From Celeribacter sp. HF31 (lineage in GTDB: Bacteria; Pseudomonadota; Alphaproteobacteria; Rhodobacterales; Rhodobacteraceae): DNA of 64,000 nucleotides. A program made the position numbers and the translations under genes. The stretch spans positions 458,534 through 522,533 of the forward strand of contig NZ_JAATOT010000004.1 in assembly GCF_011806455.1 (NCBI RefSeq), in the 5' to 3' direction. This document shows positions 35,833 through 46,277 of this stretch, one piece after another. The notes below the pieces were generated by a model. It made no database searches. It was not told where the DNA came from and worked only from the letters and a program-made list of their open reading frames with translations. Each line of letters opens with the position of its first letter. Position 1 is the stretch's first letter.

Positions 35833-37239
35833 TCAACACTCGGGCAGGTTCACAGCGATCCCCCCGGTGGAGGTCTCTTTGTATTTGAGGTTCATGTCGC
35901 GCCCGGTTTCCAACATCACCTGGATACAGTTGTCGAGCGGCATGAAATGCGTGCCGTCGCCGCGCAGCGACAGGGACGCCGCCGACACCGCCTTGATCGC
36001 GCCAAGCGCGTTGCGTTCGATACAGGGCACCTGAACCAGACCCGCCGCCGGGTCGCAGGTCATTCCGAGGTGATGCTCAAGCGCGATCTCGGCGGCATTC
36101 TCCACCTGTTCGTTGGTGCCGCCCAGCACCGCACAAAGCGCTCCCGCCGCCATCGCCGCAGCCGAGCCGACCTCACCCTGACACCCCACTTCGGCGCCGG
36201 AAATCGAGGCGTTGTGCTTGATCAACCCGCCGATGGCGGCGGCGACCAGCAGGAAGTCCTTGAGCTTCGCGTCTGTCGCGCCCTGGCAATGCATCCGGTA
36301 GTAGCGCATCACAGCCGGCACGACGCCCGCTGCCCCGTTGGTGGGAGAGGTCACAACCCGGCCACCCGCCGCGTTCTCCTCGTTCACCGCCATGGCGTAG
36401 ACGCTCATCCAGTCGTTGGCGACATGGGGCGCGGTGATGTTGAGACCCTGTTCGGCCTTGAGCGATTCATGGATGGATTTGGCGCGGCGTTTGACCTTCA
36501 ACCCGCCGGGCAGGATGCCGTCTTGGGACAGGCCGCGGTCGATGCATTCGTTCATCGTCTCAATCAGACGGTCGAGTTTCGGTTCAAGATCGGCGCCATG
36601 CACCTTGCGCTCATTGGCGCGTTTCATCTCGGCAATCGACTTGCCCGCGTCTAGCCCCATGGCGAGCATTTCTTTTGCCGTGCCAAAGGGGTAGGGGAAG
36701 TTCAGTGCTTCTTTTTCGTCGTGCAGAGACACACCGGTTTTGGAGGCTTCCAGCTCCTCATCGGTCATGATGAAGCCGCCGCCGACCGAATAATAGGTTT
36801 GGGCGTAGTAGATGTTGCCGTCCTTGTCATGGCCGCGCAGGATCATGCCGTTGGCGTGACCCTCAAGCGCCGGACCGTAGTCGAACACGAGATCCACCTT
36901 CGGGTTGAAATCCAGCTCCGGCAGACCGTCGAGGGCGATTTTCTTGTCGTCATAGACCGCCTGTTCCATCGCGTCGGCCTGATCGAGATCGAGCGTGTCG
37001 GGCAATTGCCCGCAAAGCCCAAGGATCACGGCACGGTCTGTGGCGTGGCCCTTGCCGGTGAACGCCAGCGAGCCGTAGAGCGTGGCCGACAGGCGCGACA
37101 GCGGCCCACAGCCCGGATATTTGCCCTTACCAGCGCGCAGATCCTCGATAAAGCGGTGCGCGGCGACCATGGGCCCCATCGTATGCGACGAAGAGGGGCC
37201 GATGCCGATTTTGAAAACGTCGAAGACGGAGAGGAACAT
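35833..37239 (-). CDS. sdaA: L-serine ammonia-lyase (iron-sulfur)
   Basis: Converts L-serine to pyruvate and ammonia. The 468-aa single-chain enzyme has the N-terminal beta domain ([22 protein letters not shown]) and the C-terminal alpha domain with [17 protein letters not shown], the 4Fe-4S cysteines ([23 protein letters not shown]) and NLPEC at the end. The frame is open upstream, but the ATG at 37239 begins the conserved sequence. It is 108 bases after glyA, last in the sox-glyA-sdaA direction, and completes betaine to pyruvate. Confidence 0.95.
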   Translation of the reverse strand: MFLSVFDVFKIGIGPSSSHTMGPMVAAHRFIEDLRAGKGKYPGCGPLSRLSATLYGSLAFTGKGHATDRAVILGLCGQLPDTLDLDQADAMEQAVYDDKKIALDGLPELDFNPKVDLVFDYGPALEGHANGMILRGHDKDGNIYYAQTYYSVGGGFIMTDEELEASKTGVSLHDEKEALNFPYPFGTAKEMLAMGLDAGKSIAEMKRANERKVHGADLEPKLDRLIETMNECIDRGLSQDGILPGGLKVKRRAKSIHESLKAEQGLNITAPHVANDWMSVYAMAVNEENAAGGRVVTSPTNGAAGVVPAVMRYYRMHCQGATDAKLKDFLLVAAAIGGLIKHNASISGAEVGCQGEVGSAAAMAAGALCAVLGGTNEQVENAAEIALEHHLGMTCDPAAGLVQVPCIERNALGAIKAVSAASLSLRGDGTHFMPLDNCIQVMLETGRDMNLKYKETSTGGIAVNLPEC

Positions 37240-37259
37240 GGTGGTGCCTTTCGCAAATC

Positions 37260-37344
37260 GGGGCCTGCGCATAAACGTCAGGCCCCTCAGATCAGAGATC
37301 AACTCGGTGTGGTGTGTCGCGGCCCCACACGGGAGGCCGCGACA
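37260..37344 (-). other. Two hairpins between glyA and sdaA
   Basis: TGTCGCGGCC (37315-37324) pairs perfectly with GGCCGCGACA (37335-37344), four bases past the glyA stop. GGGGCCTG (37260-37267) pairs with CAGGCCCC (37279-37286) closer to sdaA. Neither has a T-tract. They may stabilise the glyA 3' end or limit read-through into sdaA. Confidence 0.55.
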
Positions 37345-37347
37345 GGA

Positions 37348-38616
37348 TCAGGCGCCGTAGATCGGGTGATCGGCGCAGAGTTTTTTCACCTCGGCCAGCA
37401 CTTCGGCCTCGACGGCCGCGTCGCCCTCGGGATTGTTCGACAGGGCGTCGAGGACCTTAAGGATCAGCGAGCCGATCTGTTCGAACTCGGCCTCTTTGAA
37501 CCCACGCGTGGTGCCCGCAGAGGTGCCGAGACGGATGCCGGAGGTCACGAAGGGCTTTTCCGGATCGTTCGGGATCGAGTTCTTGTTGCAGGTCAGACCA
37601 GCGCGTTCGAGCGCGATTTCGGCCACTTTGCCGGTCACGCCTTTGGGGCGCAGATCGACGAGGACCATGTGACAATCGGTGCCACCGGAGACGATGCCCA
37701 GACCGCCGACTTTCAACACGTCCGCCAGAGCTTTCGCGTTCTCGATCACTTGGCCGGCGTAGTCGGAGAAGGACGGCTGAAGCGCCTCACCGAAAGCCAC
37801 GGCTTTCGCGGCGATGACATGCATCAGCGGGCCACCCTGGTTGCCCGGGAAGACGGCGGAGTTCAGTTTCTTCGCGATCGCTTCGTCGTTGGACAGGATC
37901 ACGCCGCCCCGCGGACCGCGCAGGGTCTTGTGGGTGGTGGAGGTGGTCACATGGGCGTGCGGCACCGGGTTCGGGTATTTGCCGCCCGCGATCAGACCGG
38001 CGTAGTGCGCCATGTCGACCATGAGGTAAGCCCCCACTTCGTCGGCGATCTTGCGGAAGCCTTCGAAATCGATGACACGCGGGTAGGCGGAGGCACCGGC
38101 GACGATCAGCTTCGGCTTGGTTTCCAGCGCTTTCTCACGCACTTTTTCCATGTCGATCAGGTGGGTGTCGGGGTCGACCTCATAGGAGACGACATCGAAC
38201 CATTTGCCGGACATGGTCACAGGCGAGCCGTGGGTCAGGTGACCACCGTGGGCCAGCGAGAGACCCATGATGCGGTCGCCCGGCTGCAGAAGCGCCAGAA
38301 ACACGGCCTGGTTGGCCTGTGCGCCGGAGTGCGGCTGCACGTTGGCGTATTCGGCGCCGAAGAGTTGTTTGAGACGGTCGATGGCCACGGCCTCGACCTT
38401 GTCCACGAACTCACAGCCACCGTAGTAGCGCTTGCCGACATACCCTTCGGCGTATTTGTTGGTCAGAACAGAGCCCTGAGCCGCCATCACGTCCGGGGAC
38501 ACGATGTTCTCGGAGGCGATCAGTTCGATCTGGGTCTGCTGACGCTCCAGTTCCTCGCCAATGGCGGAGGCGATGTCGGCGTCTGCGATTTCGTATTTTT
38601 GCAGGCGGTCAAACAT
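37348..38616 (-). CDS. glyA: Serine hydroxymethyltransferase
   Basis: A PLP enzyme interconverting serine and glycine with THF and methylene-THF. The 422-aa length and motifs are typical: [41 protein letters not shown] and the PLP lysine in [15 protein letters not shown] (about residue 228). GAAGGATC precedes the ATG. It lies 18 bases downstream of soxG, the common arrangement in which SHMT uses the glycine and methylene-THF made by sarcosine oxidase. This may be a second glyA in addition to a housekeeping copy. Confidence 0.97.
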   Translation of the reverse strand: MFDRLQKYEIADADIASAIGEELERQQTQIELIASENIVSPDVMAAQGSVLTNKYAEGYVGKRYYGGCEFVDKVEAVAIDRLKQLFGAEYANVQPHSGAQANQAVFLALLQPGDRIMGLSLAHGGHLTHGSPVTMSGKWFDVVSYEVDPDTHLIDMEKVREKALETKPKLIVAGASAYPRVIDFEGFRKIADEVGAYLMVDMAHYAGLIAGGKYPNPVPHAHVTTSTTHKTLRGPRGGVILSNDEAIAKKLNSAVFPGNQGGPLMHVIAAKAVAFGEALQPSFSDYAGQVIENAKALADVLKVGGLGIVSGGTDCHMVLVDLRPKGVTGKVAEIALERAGLTCNKNSIPNDPEKPFVTSGIRLGTSAGTTRGFKEAEFEQIGSLILKVLDALSNNPEGDAAVEAEVLAEVKKLCADHPIYGA

Positions 38617-38634
38617 GCGGGTGATCCTTCAGGT

Positions 38635-39204
38635 TCAGGCGAGTTCGGCCGCGAGTTCTTTCGCGCCGGTCTCAAGGGTTGTGACAAGGAAGGACGCGAA
38701 GCTGTTCCAGACATCCATGCGGAAGCTGGTGTCAGAGTCGCGCCAGAGAGTGACGGTCGCGCCGTCGAAAAGCATGCGGCGGGCCTGGCCCACTTTGATC
38801 GAGGCGATGTCACGGGGCGCGCCGATGCTCAAAAGCTCGGCGGCCTGCGGACCCTCGATGGTGAGCGTCACTTCGCGCCCGGTGATGTCGGTCATCGAAT
38901 GCGGCAGGGAGGGGTAGAGGGCCGCCAAAGCGTCCTCTACTTTTTCGATCTGGCCGAGCGGGACCAGAACGGTCCACTCGTCCGGGCCGAGGCAGGCGGC
39001 TTCGATGCCTTCCGCCTTGGCGCGGGTGCCGATCTGGGTCGGAAGCTCGAGGCCGATGGCTTTGCCGACAGCGGCAAGATCACCACCGTTTTCATTGGTC
39101 CGGGCGCGCAGAGAGATGCGCCCGATCAGTTGCGAGACGGCCACACGGGCAGCAGCGGTATCCACCACGACCGAGGGGGCCAGAGAAGAGATATGCTTGG
39201 ACAT
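38635..39204 (-). CDS. soxG: Sarcosine oxidase gamma subunit
   Basis: The smallest-but-one subunit of heterotetrameric sarcosine oxidase, 189 aa, resembling a partial GcvT fold (CLGPDEWTVLVP, MTDITGREVTLTIEGPQAAELLSIGAPRDI, SFRMDVWNSFASFLV). It has no cofactor of its own in the known enzyme. GGAGGT precedes the ATG, 13 bases after soxA. Length and motifs are normal. Confidence 0.95.
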   Translation of the reverse strand: MSKHISSLAPSVVVDTAAARVAVSQLIGRISLRARTNENGGDLAAVGKAIGLELPTQIGTRAKAEGIEAACLGPDEWTVLVPLGQIEKVEDALAALYPSLPHSMTDITGREVTLTIEGPQAAELLSIGAPRDIASIKVGQARRMLFDGATVTLWRDSDTSFRMDVWNSFASFLVTTLETGAKELAAELA

Positions 39205-39217
39205 GTCTGACCTCCGA

Positions 39218-42208
39218 TCAGATTTTCAGGCGGCTGTTTTCGGGATCGTAGAACACGGTCCCGGTGATTTTTGCGGCGATGGTCCGATCCGGCATCGGGA
39301 TGTAGACCGTTTCGCCCATCTTCGAGTGCCCGCCTTCGATCACGGCCAGAGCGATCGGACGACCGGTCGTGCCCTGATTGTAGGACGAGGTCACGTGACC
39401 GCGCATGGTCATCGGGATCGGCTGTTTCGGATCGAACACGATCTGAGCGCCTTCCTCGAGCCAGCTGTTGTCTTCGGTCAGAAGACCCACGAGCTGTTTG
39501 CGGTTTTCTGCCACGAGGTCCGGGCGTTTGAGACCGCGCATGCCCACAAAGTCGGCTTTCTTCTTGCCGACGGCCCAATCCATACCCGCGTCCTGCGGGG
39601 TGACGGTGCCATCGGTGTCCTGACCGACGATGATGTAGCCTTTTTCGGCGCGCAACACGTGCATGGTCTCGGTGCCGTAGGCGGTGATGTCGTATTTCTG
39701 ACCCGCCTCCCACAGTTTTTCCCAAAGATCGCGACCGTAAGGTGCTGCCACGTTGATCTCAAAGCCGATCTCACCGGTGAAGCTCACGCGCCACAGACGG
39801 GCCGGGTAGCCTGCCACGGTGCAATTCACGCAAGACATATGCGGGAAAGCCTCTTCGGTCAGCTCAATGCCTTCGACGAAGGGCGCGAGCAGTTTGGCGG
39901 CGTTCGGACCATTGAGCGCAACAGTGGACCATTGCTCCGTGGTGGAGGTCAGCCAGACGTTGAGATCGGGCCATTCCGTTTGGAGGTAGTCTTCCATCAT
40001 GTTCAGCACACGCGCTGCGCCACCGGTGGTGGTGGTTACGTGGAACCGGTCTTCCTCGACACGGGCGATCACGCCGTCGTCGCGGATGTAGCCGTCATCG
40101 CCCAGCAGAAGACCGTAGCGACATTTGCCCGGCGCCAGTTTCAGGAACGGGTTGGTGTACATGCGGTTGACGAATTCGGCCGCATCCGGCCCGACGACTT
40201 CGATCTTGCCCAGCGTGGAAGCGTCGAAGATGCCTACGGAAGCCCGCGTCGCCGCACATTCGCGGGTCACGGCCTGATCCATGGTCTCGCCCGCTTTCGG
40301 GAAGTAGCGCGCACGGCGCCACTGGCCCACGGGTTCGAACACAGCACCGTTCTCTTCGGCCCAACCGTCGATCTGCGTTTTGCGCACCACTTCGAAATGC
40401 TCACCGCGGTGATAGCCCGCGAAGGCCCCGAAGGTGGTCGGCGTGTAGGGCGGACGGAAGGTCGTCAGACCCACCTGCGGTTGCTTTTTGCCCAGAGCGT
40501 CGGCGGCGATGTTGAGGCCGTTGATGTTGGACATCTTGCCTTGGTCGGTCGCCATGCCGTTGGTGGTGTAGCGTTTGACGTGCTCGATGGAGCGCATGCC
40601 CTCGCGCACAGCAAGACGCAGGTCTTTCGCGGTCACGTCGTTCTGGAAGTCGACAAAGGCTTTCGCCTTGCCCGGGCTGCGATCCGTCGGCAGTTCGCGC
40701 ATCATCACGCCGGAGCCGGTGCGGTCGTCCGCCACGGTGTACTCGGTCGCGGTGGCTTCGACGCCCAGTTTGGCCAGAGCCTCGCCCACACGGGTTGCCC
40801 CGTCACGCAGAGCCGCCTCGGTGCCCCAAAGGCCACGCGATGCGCCGGTGATCACGCAGTCTTCCGGCGTGTCTTTCGGCAAGAAGGTGGTGAGATCGTC
40901 GTCCCAGGTCAGGCTGCCCTTGGTGTGGGAGAACAGGTGCAGGGACGGGGTCCAGCCACCGGACATCAGAAGGGCGTCACATTTGATCCACTGACCAGCG
41001 CCGACATTGGTGCCGGAGAGCGGGTTCACGCGCACATTGTTGACGCGCAGACGACCGCCGGTGGCCGTCACAGTGTGCGACAGTTTCACCGGAATGCCAC
41101 GCGCACGGGCCTCGGCCTGAAGGTCCTGACGGACCTGCGCACGGGTGTCGACGATGGCCTGAACGTAAGCGCCCGCATCCTGAAGATCGAACGCGGCATA
41201 CCAGGCGCTGTCATGCGAGGTGACGACGACCGGGCTGTTGCCGACCTTGACGCCGTAGCGGTTCAGGTAGGTCTGGGCAGACCCCGCGAGCATCACGCCC
41301 GGACGGTCGTTGCCGTGGAACACCAGCGGTTTTTCCAGAGCACCCTGGGCCAGAACGACCTGTTTGGCGCGCACACGCCACATCCGCTCACGCGGGGTGT
41401 CGGCCGGAAGCGTCGGCAGGTGGTCGGTCAGTTTCTCGACCAGACCGATCAGGTTCTCGTGGTAATAGGCAATCGCGGTGGTGCGGGTCATCAGCTTGAC
41501 GCCTGCCGCTTTGAGATCCGCGAGCTCGTCCGAGAGCCAATCCCAGGAGGTCTTGCCTTCGATCTTGGCTTGCGGTTCCGACAGGATCGAGCCGCCCATT
41601 TCGGCGTTCTCATCCACCAGCACAACCGACAGACCTTTGCCCGAAGCTTCGCGCGCGGCGGCGATCCCGGCGGGACCGGCGCCCACGATCAACAGATCGC
41701 AGTAGAGGTTGCGCGAGGCATAGGTGTCCGGGTCGTGTTCGGTCGGGGAGACACCCAGACCGGCAGCGGCACGGATGAAAGGCTCATAGACCTTGTCCCA
41801 GAAAGACCGCGGCCACATGAAGGTTTTATAGTAGAACCCGGCCGAGAACATCATGTAGGCGGCGTCGTTCACGGCGCCCACGTCGAATTTCAGGCTCGGG
41901 AATTTGTTCTGCGAGGTGGTCTCCAGACCTTCCCAGATCTCCTGAACGGTGGCGCGGGTGTTCGGCTCGAAACGGCCAGCGCCGCGCCGGGTGCCGATGA
42001 GCGCGTTGGGCTCTTCGGAACCGGCCGCGATGGCGCCACGCGGGCGGTGGTATTTGAACGACCGGCCCATCAGGTGGACGCCATGCGACAGAAGCGCGGA
42101 GGCGACGGTGTCGCCTTTCACACCGGTGTAGGGTTTGCCGTCAAAGGTGAAAACGATCGGCTTGGAGGCGTCGACGCGCCCTTTGCCACGTACGCGGTAA
42201 GTGCTCAT
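39218..42208 (-). CDS. soxA: Sarcosine oxidase alpha subunit
   Basis: A 996-aa subunit. An N-terminal ferredoxin-like region (about 15-100, FTFDGKPYTGVKGDTVASALL) is followed by an NAD-binding domain with GAGPAG at 176-181, a central dehydrogenase-like part, and a C-terminal GcvT THF-binding domain (from about 600; SFTGEIGFEINVAAPYG, HVLRAEKGYIIVGQD). The complex oxidises sarcosine to glycine; the methyl carbon goes to THF and oxygen becomes peroxide. The ATG overlaps the soxD stop by four bases. Confidence 0.97.
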   Translation of the reverse strand: MSTYRVRGKGRVDASKPIVFTFDGKPYTGVKGDTVASALLSHGVHLMGRSFKYHRPRGAIAAGSEEPNALIGTRRGAGRFEPNTRATVQEIWEGLETTSQNKFPSLKFDVGAVNDAAYMMFSAGFYYKTFMWPRSFWDKVYEPFIRAAAGLGVSPTEHDPDTYASRNLYCDLLIVGAGPAGIAAAREASGKGLSVVLVDENAEMGGSILSEPQAKIEGKTSWDWLSDELADLKAAGVKLMTRTTAIAYYHENLIGLVEKLTDHLPTLPADTPRERMWRVRAKQVVLAQGALEKPLVFHGNDRPGVMLAGSAQTYLNRYGVKVGNSPVVVTSHDSAWYAAFDLQDAGAYVQAIVDTRAQVRQDLQAEARARGIPVKLSHTVTATGGRLRVNNVRVNPLSGTNVGAGQWIKCDALLMSGGWTPSLHLFSHTKGSLTWDDDLTTFLPKDTPEDCVITGASRGLWGTEAALRDGATRVGEALAKLGVEATATEYTVADDRTGSGVMMRELPTDRSPGKAKAFVDFQNDVTAKDLRLAVREGMRSIEHVKRYTTNGMATDQGKMSNINGLNIAADALGKKQPQVGLTTFRPPYTPTTFGAFAGYHRGEHFEVVRKTQIDGWAEENGAVFEPVGQWRRARYFPKAGETMDQAVTRECAATRASVGIFDASTLGKIEVVGPDAAEFVNRMYTNPFLKLAPGKCRYGLLLGDDGYIRDDGVIARVEEDRFHVTTTTGGAARVLNMMEDYLQTEWPDLNVWLTSTTEQWSTVALNGPNAAKLLAPFVEGIELTEEAFPHMSCVNCTVAGYPARLWRVSFTGEIGFEINVAAPYGRDLWEKLWEAGQKYDITAYGTETMHVLRAEKGYIIVGQDTDGTVTPQDAGMDWAVGKKKADFVGMRGLKRPDLVAENRKQLVGLLTEDNSWLEEGAQIVFDPKQPIPMTMRGHVTSSYNQGTTGRPIALAVIEGGHSKMGETVYIPMPDRTIAAKITGTVFYDPENSRLKI

Positions 42209-42510
42209 TTGTTGTCTTCCTCCAGAAGCGTGGCGAGATCGGGACGCGGCTCACCGGCTTTGTAGGTGGTGTAGAAACGGTCGGTGATGGTGTTGCGGAC
42301 CGCGTTGAAGAACCGGCCACAGCCGTGGACGTGGCGCCAGCGTTCGAAATGCGGGCCCTTGACGTTTTGCCGCATGAACAGGAACTCGGCCCATTCTTCG
42401 TCGGTCTGCTCCGTGGGGCTGACCGGACGGTCGATGTGGGCCTCGCCCGCGTAGGCGAATTCCAGTTCCGGAAGCGTTTCGCCGCAATAAGGACAATGAA
42501 TCTGGATCAT
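42205..42510 (-). CDS. soxD: Sarcosine oxidase delta subunit
   Basis: A 101-aa zinc-binding subunit. IHCPYCGE at the N-terminus and a downstream HGCGRFFN provide Cys and His ligands, as in the known delta subunit. AGGAGA precedes the ATG and the gene lies 13 bases after soxB. Its stop overlaps soxA. Confidence 0.96.
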   Translation of the reverse strand: MIQIHCPYCGETLPELEFAYAGEAHIDRPVSPTEQTDEEWAEFLFMRQNVKGPHFERWRHVHGCGRFFNAVRNTITDRFYTTYKAGEPRPDLATLLEEDNK

Positions 42511-42523
42511 GTCTTTGGTCTCC

Positions 42524-43777
42524 TTAGTGGGCCACAGCGGCAGCGGCGGCTTCGTCGATCAGGCGGCCGGTGCGGAAGCGGTCCAGCGTGAAGGGCGCGT
42601 TGATCGGGTGCGGTTCGTCTTTGGCAACGGTCCAGGCCAGCGTGTGCGCGGCACCCGGGGTGGCTTTGAACCCGCCCGTGCCCCAGCCACAGTTGACATA
42701 GAGGTTCTGAACCGGGGTCTTGCCGACGATCGGCGACCGGTCCGGTGTGTTGTCGGTGATCCCGCCCCATTTGCGCAGCATCCGCATGCGGTTGAAGATC
42801 GGGAAGACTTCGGAGATGGCCGCAATCGTGTGCTCGATGAGCGGCAGGCCGCCGCGCTGGGAGTAGGACACGTATTGGTCGGTGCCGGAGCCGATGACCA
42901 GCTCGCCTTTGTCCGACTGCGAACAATAGGCGTGCACGGCGTTCGACATCACGACGCAGGGGAAGATCGGTTTGATCGGCTCGGACACGAGCGCCTGAAG
43001 CGGCATGGATTCGAGCGGCAGACGGACGCCTGCGGTTTCCATGACCATCGAGTTGTGGCCGGAGGCGGAGACGGCGACCTTCTTGGCTTTGATGAAACCC
43101 TTGTCGGTGTCGACGCCGGCGACGGAGCCGTCCGGGTTGCGGCGGATGGCGTTCACGGCGCAGTTCTGGATGATGTCCACACCACGTTCGGCGGCCCCAC
43201 GGGCATAGCCCCAGGCCACGGCATCGTGACGCGCGGTGCCGGCACGTTCCTGAAGCGCACCGCCCATGACGGGGTAACGGGCGTCCGGTGCGATGTTGAC
43301 CGGCGGGCAGTATTCCTTGCACTCTTCCGGGGTCAGCCAGCGGTTGTCGACGCCGTTCAGACGGTTGGCATGGACGTGACGCTTAAAGCTTTGAACGTCA
43401 TGCACCGTGTGGGCCAGCATCAAGCAGCCGCGGTTCGAGTACATCACGTTGTAGTTCAGCTCCTGGCTCAGGTTCTGCCAGAGATCCACCGAGTGATTGA
43501 AGAGCGCCTGGCTCTCGTCATAGAGGTAGTTCGAGCGAATGATGGTCGTGTTCCGGCCGGTGTTGCCACCGCCGAGCCAACCTTTGTCGATCACGGCGAT
43601 ATTGGTGATGCCGTGTTCTTTGGCCAGATAATAAGCGGCACCAAGCCCGTGGCCGCCAGCACCGACGATGACCACGTCATATTCGGCTTTCGGCTGGCTC
43701 TCCGGCCATTGCTCGGTCCAGTTCTTGTGCCCGGTCAGGGCGTTCTTAACAAGGTTAAGTGCATTGAAGCGTGTCAT
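42524..43777 (-). CDS. soxB: Sarcosine oxidase beta subunit
   Basis: The 417-aa FAD/FMN subunit where sarcosine is oxidised. It has [18 protein letters not shown] near residue 35 (FAD site), [20 protein letters not shown], a His-containing [11 protein letters not shown] segment, and the C-terminal [16 protein letters not shown] loop. The frame is open 36 codons upstream but 417 aa and the MTRFNALNL start are the family norm. It is first in the operon soxB-soxD-soxA-soxG-glyA. Confidence 0.96.
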   Translation of the reverse strand: MTRFNALNLVKNALTGHKNWTEQWPESQPKAEYDVVIVGAGGHGLGAAYYLAKEHGITNIAVIDKGWLGGGNTGRNTTIIRSNYLYDESQALFNHSVDLWQNLSQELNYNVMYSNRGCLMLAHTVHDVQSFKRHVHANRLNGVDNRWLTPEECKEYCPPVNIAPDARYPVMGGALQERAGTARHDAVAWGYARGAAERGVDIIQNCAVNAIRRNPDGSVAGVDTDKGFIKAKKVAVSASGHNSMVMETAGVRLPLESMPLQALVSEPIKPIFPCVVMSNAVHAYCSQSDKGELVIGSGTDQYVSYSQRGGLPLIEHTIAAISEVFPIFNRMRMLRKWGGITDNTPDRSPIVGKTPVQNLYVNCGWGTGGFKATPGAAHTLAWTVAKDEPHPINAPFTLDRFRTGRLIDEAAAAAVAH

Positions 43778-44139
43778 CGTGCAGGCTTTCTCTGTGAGAG
43801 AAGGAATTGTGCGATGATCGCGTCTAAACGGGGCGAATAATCGGATATTTGCGCCACGCGTTATGAATGTATGCGTCATCGTCACGTTTTTGTTGCGTTG
43901 GCCAGAAAATCTGATCCTTCCGCAGTGGGTCTGTCATCATTTTGCGTATTCTTTGAGCGCGAAATCCCTTTCTATGCTTGATTTCTGGCGCATTTGAGGC
44001 GCTGCGCCATCGCGTTCAAGCTTTTTTGCGACCACTTGACGACCCTGGGATGGAATCGCTTTTTCAACTGGAACGCCTGCGCGAAAGCCGGGTTGTGCAA
44101 CTGCCGCATATGTCCTGTCGCAGGCGCAGCGATTTTCGC
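43778..44139. promoter_or_regulatory. Upstream region of the sox operon
   Basis: 362 bases without a supported gene on either strand. The half nearest soxB (43840-43960) is AT-richer and probably holds the promoter. I could not identify boxes, and frames in this stretch are broken by stops. Confidence 0.4.
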
Positions 44140-44502
44140 TCAGCGCTGACGCAGAATTTCGATTCCGACGTGATCCAGAGCGGCCTGGATCGGCGCCGAG
44201 GGTTTGCGCACGGTCACCCGCACGGAACGGATGGCGGCAAACCGGTCGAGCACGTCCTGCGCGATACGTTCCCCCAGCGTTTCGATAAGATCGAACGGCC
44301 CGCTGTCACAGGCCTTTTGCGCCAACTGGCACAAAGCATCATAACAGACCGTCAGCCCGTAGTCATCCGCCTGACCGGCAGGCGTCAGGTCGATCTCGCA
44401 AGACAGGTCGATGTAGAATCTTTGGCCCAGACGCTTTTCCTCCGGCATGACGCCGTGAAAGCCGTAGAGGCAAAGATTGCTGATGAAAATGCGGTCGGAC
44501 AT
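44140..44502 (-). CDS. folB: Dihydroneopterin aldolase-like protein
   Basis: A 120-aa FolB-family protein of folate synthesis. It has the typical start RIFISNLCLYGFHGVMPEEKRLGQRF with the catalytic Glu, the IETLGERIAQDVL helix, and a C-terminal VRVTVRKPSAPI with the catalytic Lys. Its context inside the betaine cluster, between the BCCT transporter and the sox operon, suggests extra folate supply for the THF-dependent demethylations. AGGT precedes the ATG at 44502; the long open frame upstream is ignored because it crosses a terminator. Confidence 0.93.
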   Translation of the reverse strand: MSDRIFISNLCLYGFHGVMPEEKRLGQRFYIDLSCEIDLTPAGQADDYGLTVCYDALCQLAQKACDSGPFDLIETLGERIAQDVLDRFAAIRSVRVTVRKPSAPIQAALDHVGIEILRQR

Positions 44503-44551
44503 GGGGACCTCATGGCAGGCAGGAGACAGGCAGGATGGGAGAGGCGAAGGA

Positions 44552-44590
44552 TAAAAAAGCGCCGCCAGAGGACGAATCTTCCGGCGGCGC
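44552..44590 (-). terminator. Intrinsic terminator of the BCCT transporter gene
   Basis: On the minus strand GCGCCGCC pairs with GGCGGCGC, followed by TTTTTT. It lies 46 bases after the transporter stop and before folB. Confidence 0.88.
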
Positions 44591-44636
44591 AAGGGAAGGG
44601 CAGGGGAAAGCCCTTGGAAGTTAGGAGAGCACCGCC

Positions 44637-46277
44637 TTAGCGAGGCTCGGAGGCCAGACCGCGCCAGATCGCGACACACATGACCAGAAGGACGATGGTG
44701 AAGGGAAGGCCGGTCGAGATGACCATGGATTGAAGCGAGCTCAGACCCCCTGCGGAGAGCAGCAGCACGATGGCCACCACGCCTTCGAACAGGCACCAGA
44801 ACACACGCTGCGGCACCGGCGCGTCGACTTTACCGCCTGCGGCGATGGTGTCGATCACGAGAGAGCCGGAGTCCGACGAGGTCACGAAGAAGACGATGAC
44901 CAGAATGATCCCGATGAAAGAGGTGATCGCCGTCCAGGGCATGGCGTCCAGCATGGTGAAGAGCTGAAGCGGAAGAGGGGCTTCGGTCACGGCCATGTAG
45001 CCATCACGCACAACCTGGTTGATCGCAGCACCGCCGAAGACGGACATCCAGAGCACACAGACCAGCGAGGGGACGAGCAGCACGGAGATGATGAACTCGC
45101 GCACGGTCCGACCACGGGAGACGCGGGCGATGAACATGCCGACGAACGGGGACCAGGAGATCCACCAGGCCCAGTAGAAGGAGGTCCAGCCCTGAACGAA
45201 ATTGACATCGTCACGTGCGACCGGGTTCGACAGTTCCGGCAGGTATTGCAGGTAGGCGCCGAGGAAGCTGAGCACATCCGTTGTCAGCAAAAGCGTCGGA
45301 CCCGCGATGAGCACAAAGGCCCAGAGCAGGAAGGCCAGGCCCATGTTGATCTCGGACAGAAGTTTCACACCGGCTTCGAGGCCTCGGATCACGGAGAACA
45401 GGGCGATCGCGGTGATGCCGCAGATCAGGATCACCTGCGAAGTGTCGCTGATCGGCATGCCGAAGAGCTTGTTGAAGCCGGAGTTGGCTTGGGCAGCACC
45501 GAGACCCAGCGACGTGGCGAGACCGAAGAGGGTCGCGAACACGGCGAGGATGTCGATGACGTGACCCGGCCAGCCCCAGACGCGTTCGCCGAAGATCGGG
45601 TAGAAGGCGGAGCGGATGGTGAGCGGAAGGCCCTTGTTGTAGGAAAAGAGCGCGAGGCTCAGCGCCACGATGGCATAGATCGCCCAGGGGTGCAGACCCC
45701 AGTGGAAGATCGAGGCCGCCATGCCGAGACGCACGGCGTCGCCTTCGTTTCCACCCGCAGCACCCAGCGGTGCCCAGTCGGTGCGCACACCGTCTTCGCC
45801 CACGGAAATCCCGCCCAAGGACGACGAGAAGTGGCTGAGAGGTTCAGACACGCCGTAGAACATCAGGCCGATGCCCATACCCGCAGCGAAGAGCATCGCG
45901 AACCAGCTGGTGTAGGTAAAGTCCGGTTTGGCCTCGGGGCCGCCGAGGCGAATTTTGCCATAGGGGCTGATGACGATGGCAAGACAGACGATGACGAAAA
46001 TGTCTGCCGCGCCGAGGAAGAACCAGTCGAACCCTTTCGTCACGAATGAGAACATGGCGCTAAACGTATTGCCGGCCACTTCGGGCATCAGCAGCGTGAA
46101 AATCACAAAGGCGATGACGGCGATGGCAGAGACCGGGAACACCGGGTTGTGCAGGTCGAACCCAAACGGGCCGAAGGACCCTTCGATGTTGTCTTGGCCA
46201 ATATCGTAATCGGTGTCGATGACACTTTCCGGCGGCGCCTCATAGGGCGTCTGGTCCGGATCTTTTTGATCAGTCAT
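44637..46277 (-). CDS. BCCT-family betaine/choline/carnitine transporter
   Basis: A 546-aa secondary transporter with a 50-residue acidic N-terminal tail and twelve predicted membrane helices. The BCCT signatures are GMGIGLMFYGVSEPLSHF (TM3 region) and the tryptophan-rich SFYWAWWISWSPFVGMFIARVSRGRT (TM8). BCCT carriers move betaine, choline, carnitine or related compounds with Na+ or H+. Next to gbcAB, glycine betaine is the natural candidate. GGAGGG precedes the ATG. It has no long C-terminal osmosensing tail, which fits catabolic uptake rather than osmotic control. Confidence 0.94.
   Translation of the reverse strand: MTDQKDPDQTPYEAPPESVIDTDYDIGQDNIEGSFGPFGFDLHNPVFPVSAIAVIAFVIFTLLMPEVAGNTFSAMFSFVTKGFDWFFLGAADIFVIVCLAIVISPYGKIRLGGPEAKPDFTYTSWFAMLFAAGMGIGLMFYGVSEPLSHFSSSLGGISVGEDGVRTDWAPLGAAGGNEGDAVRLGMAASIFHWGLHPWAIYAIVALSLALFSYNKGLPLTIRSAFYPIFGERVWGWPGHVIDILAVFATLFGLATSLGLGAAQANSGFNKLFGMPISDTSQVILICGITAIALFSVIRGLEAGVKLLSEINMGLAFLLWAFVLIAGPTLLLTTDVLSFLGAYLQYLPELSNPVARDDVNFVQGWTSFYWAWWISWSPFVGMFIARVSRGRTVREFIISVLLVPSLVCVLWMSVFGGAAINQVVRDGYMAVTEAPLPLQLFTMLDAMPWTAITSFIGIILVIVFFVTSSDSGSLVIDTIAAGGKVDAPVPQRVFWCLFEGVVAIVLLLSAGGLSSLQSMVISTGLPFTIVLLVMCVAIWRGLASEPR

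Noticed and set aside
36721..39210. An 829-codon plus-strand frame opposite sdaA, glyA and soxG.
   Set aside because: It is antisense to three clear enzymes, with glycine/histidine/arginine-rich composition and no domain; long antisense frames are common in this base composition.
43978..44640. A 220-codon plus-strand open frame antisense to folB.
   Set aside because: It is antisense to a clear FolB protein and crosses its terminator; its composition is arginine- and alanine-rich, as in GC-rich shadow frames.
44503..44796. A 98-codon N-terminal extension of the folB frame.
   Set aside because: It runs through the BCCT gene end and a terminator and is arginine-rich; the ATG at 44502 has a ribosome site and begins the conserved FolB sequence.
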